Shown here: in pieces, positions 61,154-64,000 of the stretch
Position numbering within the stretch: the first letter of the stretch is position 1
Layout: each line of letters opens with the position of its first letter
Assembly (NCBI RefSeq): GCF_014851585.1
Contig: NZ_JACVAB010000003.1
Span: 248,001 to 312,000 of the forward strand
Reading direction: 5' to 3'
Source of the DNA: Agrobacterium sp. AGB01
Lineage (GTDB): Bacteria > Pseudomonadota > Alphaproteobacteria > Rhizobiales > Rhizobiaceae
DNA length: 64,000 bases
The notes under the pieces: model-generated
What the model was told of the DNA's origin: nothing
What the model saw: only the letters and a program-made list of their open reading frames with translations
Databases searched by the model: none
Translations under genes and position numbers: made by a program

Positions 61154-62083
61154 ATGACAACAATTACGAAGCCGGGCATCATCGCAACGACAACTCTTGC
61201 CGCGCTCTTGCTCGCTGGACAGGCTTCCGCGTCAGACGCACTGGTTGACGCCGACTGGCTACAGAAAAACCTCGACAATCCAAAGGTGCGTGTCTTCGAG
61301 GTAAGTGTTGATACCGGCGTTTATGAACGTGGTCACATCCCCGGTGCTTTGAATATCAATTGGCATACAGATTTGGTCGACAAGGAACGTCGTGACATCG
61401 CCAAGAAAGAGGACTTTGAAAAGCTTCTGCAAGCATCCGGTGTCGACAAGGACACAACGATTATCCTCTACGGCGACAACAACAATTGGTTTGCAGCCTG
61501 GGGTGCATGGATATTCGAAACCTACGGTCTTGGTCAGCAGGTAAAATTGCTCGATGGTGGTCGCAAACTCTGGGAAGCCAAGGGCCTGCCTCTAGATACA
61601 GCGGCGAAGGAACAGACGCCAACCACATTGGCATTGCCGGAGCGTGACACTGCAATTCGTGCCCGCTTTACAGATGTCGTCGCCGTGGCCGAAGGAAAGC
61701 ACGACATCAAGCTCATCGATATCCGCTCAGCGGATGAGTATTCCGGCAAGATTTTCGCCCCCGAAGGCGTTAAAGAGTTGTCCGTACGTGCCGGTCATAT
61801 TCCCGGCGCGGTCAACGTGCCTTGGGGCAGCATCGTCAATCAGGACGGCACCTTCAAAAACGTTGATGAAATCAAAAAGATTTACGCAGACAAAGGTGTT
61901 GATGGCAGTGCGCCCATTATTACCTATTGCCGCATTGGCGAGCGTTCCAGCCACACATGGTTCGCGCTAAAAAAGATACTCGGTTACGACGTCAAAAACT
62001 ACGACGGCTCCTGGACGGAATATGGCAATGCCGTTGGCGTTCCAATCAGCAATCCAACCGGCACCGTCTGGACTGGCAAATAA
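61154..62083 (+). CDS. Exported two-domain sulfurtransferase (thiosulfate/3-mercaptopyruvate type)
   Basis: 309 residues. The signal peptide (GIIATTTLAALLLAGQASAS) directs it to the periplasm. The first rhodanese domain (~28-140) is inactive-looking, with GDNNNWFAAW in place of a cysteine loop. The second (~165-300) has RAGHIPGAVNVPW and the active loop TYCRIGERSSHTW with the catalytic cysteine; CRIGERS fits thiosulfate sulfurtransferases. It moves sulfane sulfur in the periplasm. The next gene encodes a YeeE/YedE transporter, so the pair probably handles thiosulfate or another sulfur compound together. Confidence 0.9.
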   Translation: MTTITKPGIIATTTLAALLLAGQASASDALVDADWLQKNLDNPKVRVFEVSVDTGVYERGHIPGALNINWHTDLVDKERRDIAKKEDFEKLLQASGVDKDTTIILYGDNNNWFAAWGAWIFETYGLGQQVKLLDGGRKLWEAKGLPLDTAAKEQTPTTLALPERDTAIRARFTDVVAVAEGKHDIKLIDIRSADEYSGKIFAPEGVKELSVRAGHIPGAVNVPWGSIVNQDGTFKNVDEIKKIYADKGVDGSAPIITYCRIGERSSHTWFALKKILGYDVKNYDGSWTEYGNAVGVPISNPTGTVWTGK

Positions 62084-62120
62084 ATACATTTCGCCCTGAG
62101 CTTTTCATGGGCGTTTCAAT

Positions 62121-62193
62121 ACGAGGAGCGGCGTGATCTCTGCGCCGCTCGTCAACGTGTACATTCGATTGATCAGAGCGGTCCACGCGGACC
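62121..62193 (+). other. Two leader hairpins upstream of the YeeE/YedE gene
   Basis: GAGCGGCG (62126-62133) pairs with CGCCGCTC (62143-62150), extendable past one bulge. GGTCC (62180-62184) pairs with GGACC (62189-62193), flanked by ATCA/TGAT. They fill the 139-bp gap after the sulfurtransferase gene. They may be a processing, attenuation or RNA-stability element; neither has a T tract. Confidence 0.4.
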
Positions 62194-62222
62194 TGATGCT
62201 GTAACGTGGCTCTGAAAGCACA

Positions 62223-63416
62223 ATGAGACTGTTTATGAGCCCATCAATCGGCCGGGCGGCCATTTCTCTGTTGCTGATCGCTCTGGTTAGTTGGTGGTCG
62301 GTTTCTCTCGCAACAGATGCCACTGGCCGAATACTCTCGCTTTCTCTTATACTTGGCCTGCTCTTTGGCATCGTCCTTCAGCGTGGACGTTTCTGCTTTC
62401 TCTGCAATTTCAGGGATTTCGTGGAGCACCGTAAAATAGATGGTGTTCTATCCATTTTAATCGCCCTCGGTTTTGGCATCGTTTTTTACACAGTGATCAT
62501 CATGGCCTGGGTGCCTGTGCCACAGCCAAATCGTCTGCCACCCAATGCCCATATCAGTCCAGTCGGTTGGGTTATGGCGCTTGCCTCGACCGCCTTTGGT
62601 TTTGGCGCAGCCTTGTCCGGCTCTTGCCTGTCAGGACATCTCTACCGGATTGGCGAGGGTGCTTTCGGCTCCATTATTGCCATCCTTGGCGCTGCTTTGG
62701 GTTTTCTGATCGGCTTCCTGACCTGGAACAGTCTGTTCACATTGGCGGTGCATGATGATCCTCCTCTGTGGTTGCCCCATATATTCGGGCACGGCGGCGC
62801 ACTTATCGCCGGACTTATCGGCGTGGCTGCACTCATCATCATCACATTGTGGCTTGGCAAACGGCAACCACAGCCTCCTTCCGATGACAACAAAAACTAC
62901 CTGTCATTAGCAGGGCAGGCGGTCTTCTCACACCGCTGGCCACCGGTGCTGACCGGCATTCTCGTTGCGGCAATCGGCGCGTTTGCCTATCTCAGAATTG
63001 CACCCATCGGCGTCACTGCAGAACTCGGTAGTCTGGTGCGCACAGCCGCCACACCTGCCGGTTTCGTGCCAGAAACACTTAGCGGCCTCGATACGTTGCG
63101 TGGTTGTGTTTCGGCCGTTAAAACTACACTCCTGTCTCCCAATGGTGTGTTTGTCATCGGTGTAGTCATCGGTGCTTTTGCAAGCGCAGTAAATGCTAGA
63201 CAGTTTCAACCGTCCTGGCCGGATGCAAAAGGCCTAGCGCGTCGGCTCATTGGTGGGGTGCTGATGGGTTGGGGGGCGATGACCGGACTGGGTTGCACAA
63301 TCGGCGTTTTGCTTTCCGGCATTCAGGCAGGCGCTGTCTCTGGCTGGATTTTCCTTGTCTTTTGTTCGCTCGGCGCTGCCGTTGGCCTATTCACCCTCAG
63401 ACGCGGTTTGCTTTGA
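62223..63416 (+). CDS. YeeE/YedE (TsuA-like) sulfur-compound membrane transporter
   Basis: 397 residues with about ten membrane helices. Conserved cysteine motifs of the family are present: RGRFCF, GAALSGSCLSGHLYRIGEG and 'GWGAMTGLGCTIGVLLSGIQAG'. TsuA (YeeE) imports thiosulfate by relaying it along such cysteines. It probably brings sulfur compounds in with the periplasmic sulfurtransferase encoded upstream. There is no TusA/YeeD-like partner gene in the window. The ribosome-binding site is weak; an ATG at 62235 is an alternative. Confidence 0.88.
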   Translation: MRLFMSPSIGRAAISLLLIALVSWWSVSLATDATGRILSLSLILGLLFGIVLQRGRFCFLCNFRDFVEHRKIDGVLSILIALGFGIVFYTVIIMAWVPVPQPNRLPPNAHISPVGWVMALASTAFGFGAALSGSCLSGHLYRIGEGAFGSIIAILGAALGFLIGFLTWNSLFTLAVHDDPPLWLPHIFGHGGALIAGLIGVAALIIITLWLGKRQPQPPSDDNKNYLSLAGQAVFSHRWPPVLTGILVAAIGAFAYLRIAPIGVTAELGSLVRTAATPAGFVPETLSGLDTLRGCVSAVKTTLLSPNGVFVIGVVIGAFASAVNARQFQPSWPDAKGLARRLIGGVLMGWGAMTGLGCTIGVLLSGIQAGAVSGWIFLVFCSLGAAVGLFTLRRGLL

Positions 63417-63920
63417 CCCCCAGAAGTTGTCATTCCGACCTATATCTTGGTCTCAAACTGCAATCATCAGTGAATGTGCTGGCATTGCCGCAAGTCACAA
63501 CGATCTTTGTCGTCATTCTTGCCACCATGGTTGTGACTCAGTGGATTTCTGCCGGGGTGAGAAAGGCAATGACCTGATGCATCAGGCGTCAAATCCCGAA
63601 AAAATATGACAGCCCAAACACCCAGCGCCAGAAGGAAGACCGTGACAACTGACGTTGGCGCGGTCTTTTAACGACTTTAGATTCGCATTAGCGACATAGG
63701 CAATTATGTGATCATCTGGCACAGCTCAAAATAGTTCGGTCATTGAAAATTGGGAGAAACCGAGGCCGACTGGAATGCAACGCTGAGCAACGAGCGACCA
63801 AAAAAATGTGCCCAAGCCATCTTAATGATTATCCCTTGAAACTCAGCGCGTAGAGCCGATTTCTGTACAACGTCGGCTCCCGGTCTATGAGCCAAGAACT
63901 GATAAACCAAAATTTGTAGA
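63417..63920. other. Gene-poor stretch before the right-edge promoter
   Basis: About 500 bp without an intact gene. One possible relic of a permease end lies at ~63455-63577 (separate entry). The rest shows no hairpin-plus-T terminator, tRNA or ribosome-binding site that I can support. Confidence 0.5.
63455..63577 (+). pseudogene. Possible C-terminal relic of an ABC permease
   Basis: About 40 residues ending at 63577 read VTTIFVVILATMVVTQWISA and then GVRKAMT. A final hydrophobic helix followed by (S)A-x-x-R-K/R resembles the end of PhnE/MetI-type permeases. There is no ribosome-binding site and no upstream permease sequence in frame. It is a weak call; it may be chance hydrophobic sequence. 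Confidence 0.25.
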
Positions 63921-63948
63921 TTGACACATATATGAAACCGGTTACATT
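63921..63948 (+). promoter_or_regulatory. Sigma-70-type promoter at the right edge
   Basis: TTGACA (63921-63926) and TACATT (63943-63948) are spaced by 16 bp. The -10 element lies inside the first LacI-type half of the palindrome, so a bound repressor would block it. Confidence 0.55.
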
Positions 63949-63968
63949 TATCGATGTAAACGGTTTCA
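63933..63968. promoter_or_regulatory. Double LacI-family operator
   Basis: TGAAACCGGTTACAT (63933-63947) and ATGTAAACGGTTTCA (63954-63968) are inverted copies (14 of 15 match) separated by 6 bp. Each is itself a near-dyad around CCGG/ACGG, as LacI/GalR-family sites are. The ribosome-binding site GGAGGAG (63987-63993) follows, so the regulated gene starts just past base 64000. Confidence 0.7.
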
Positions 63969-64000
63969 TTGGAAAATCCGTTGCTTGGAGGAGCAAAATT

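Noticed and set aside
1..64000. tRNA, rRNA, CRISPR array, prophage or insertion sequence
   Set aside because: I found no cloverleaf-like sequence, rRNA segment, regularly spaced repeats, transposase, integrase or phage structural gene on either strand.

Overview
This window reads as a chromosomal or chromid catabolic region of a member of the Alphaproteobacteria, order Hyphomicrobiales, most likely the Brucellaceae/Ochrobactrum-Pseudochrobactrum side. The reasons are a BA14K-family envelope protein, a rhizobial-type dctA/dctBD locus, many ABC and TRAP uptake systems of rhizobial type, and GntR/FCD regulators beside each catabolic operon. Taxonomy is inference; there is no rRNA or tRNA gene to anchor it. 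No prophage, insertion sequence or CRISPR array was seen. Genes are tightly packed, with many 1- or 4-base start/stop overlaps.

Layout. (1) 1-3.9 kb: a peptide-type ABC permease running off the left edge, a divergent MalT/LAL-type LuxR regulator and a half-size EamA transporter. (2) 4.0-8.8 kb: the C4-dicarboxylate locus, dctA divergent from dctBD, with a sigma-54 promoter. (3) 8.8-10.9 kb: an FtrA-like regulator, a rhodanese and a BA14K protein. (4) 11.0-21.0 kb: a GntR regulator with two winged helices, an Ldh-family dehydrogenase, then a UxuR-type regulator leading a TRAP transporter, idnD, uxuA and uxuB (hexuronate/aldonate catabolism). (5) 21.0-27.0 kb: two different FolD-like proteins bracketing a NitT/TauT-type ABC importer and a flavodoxin-fold quinone reductase, followed by an exported NTF2-like protein. 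This is the least explained cluster. (6) 27.0-35.6 kb: a peptide ABC importer with a CocE-type hydrolase, a small membrane protein and a LysR regulator. (7) 35.7-40.5 kb: a YtfQRT-YjfF galactofuranose-type ABC importer. (8) 40.8-51.6 kb: a pectin cluster with GH105, GH28, a TogMNAB oligogalacturonide importer, a collapsed GH4 remnant, AraC and GntR regulators, kduI and kduD. (9) 51.8-59.5 kb: a soluble GAF histidine kinase and LuxR response regulator divergent from a sugar ABC importer and an SMP-30 lactonase. (10) 59.5-63.6 kb: a ZigA-type zinc GTPase behind a Zur-like box, and an exported sulfurtransferase with a YeeE/YedE transporter. (11) 63.9-64.0 kb: a LacI-type double operator, promoter and ribosome-binding site for a gene starting just beyond the right edge.

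How it fits together. Regions 4, 7 and 8 suggest growth on plant cell-wall sugars. Oligogalacturonides enter through TogMNAB and are trimmed by cytoplasmic GH28 and GH105. Unsaturated uronate passes through KduI and KduD to 2-keto-3-deoxygluconate (KDG), while UxuB and UxuA deliver KDG from fructuronate. The KDG kinase and aldolase, uronate isomerase and oligogalacturonide lyase are not in the window. Four solute-binding protein genes are followed by strong stem-loops without a T tract, probably raising binding-protein output relative to the membrane components.
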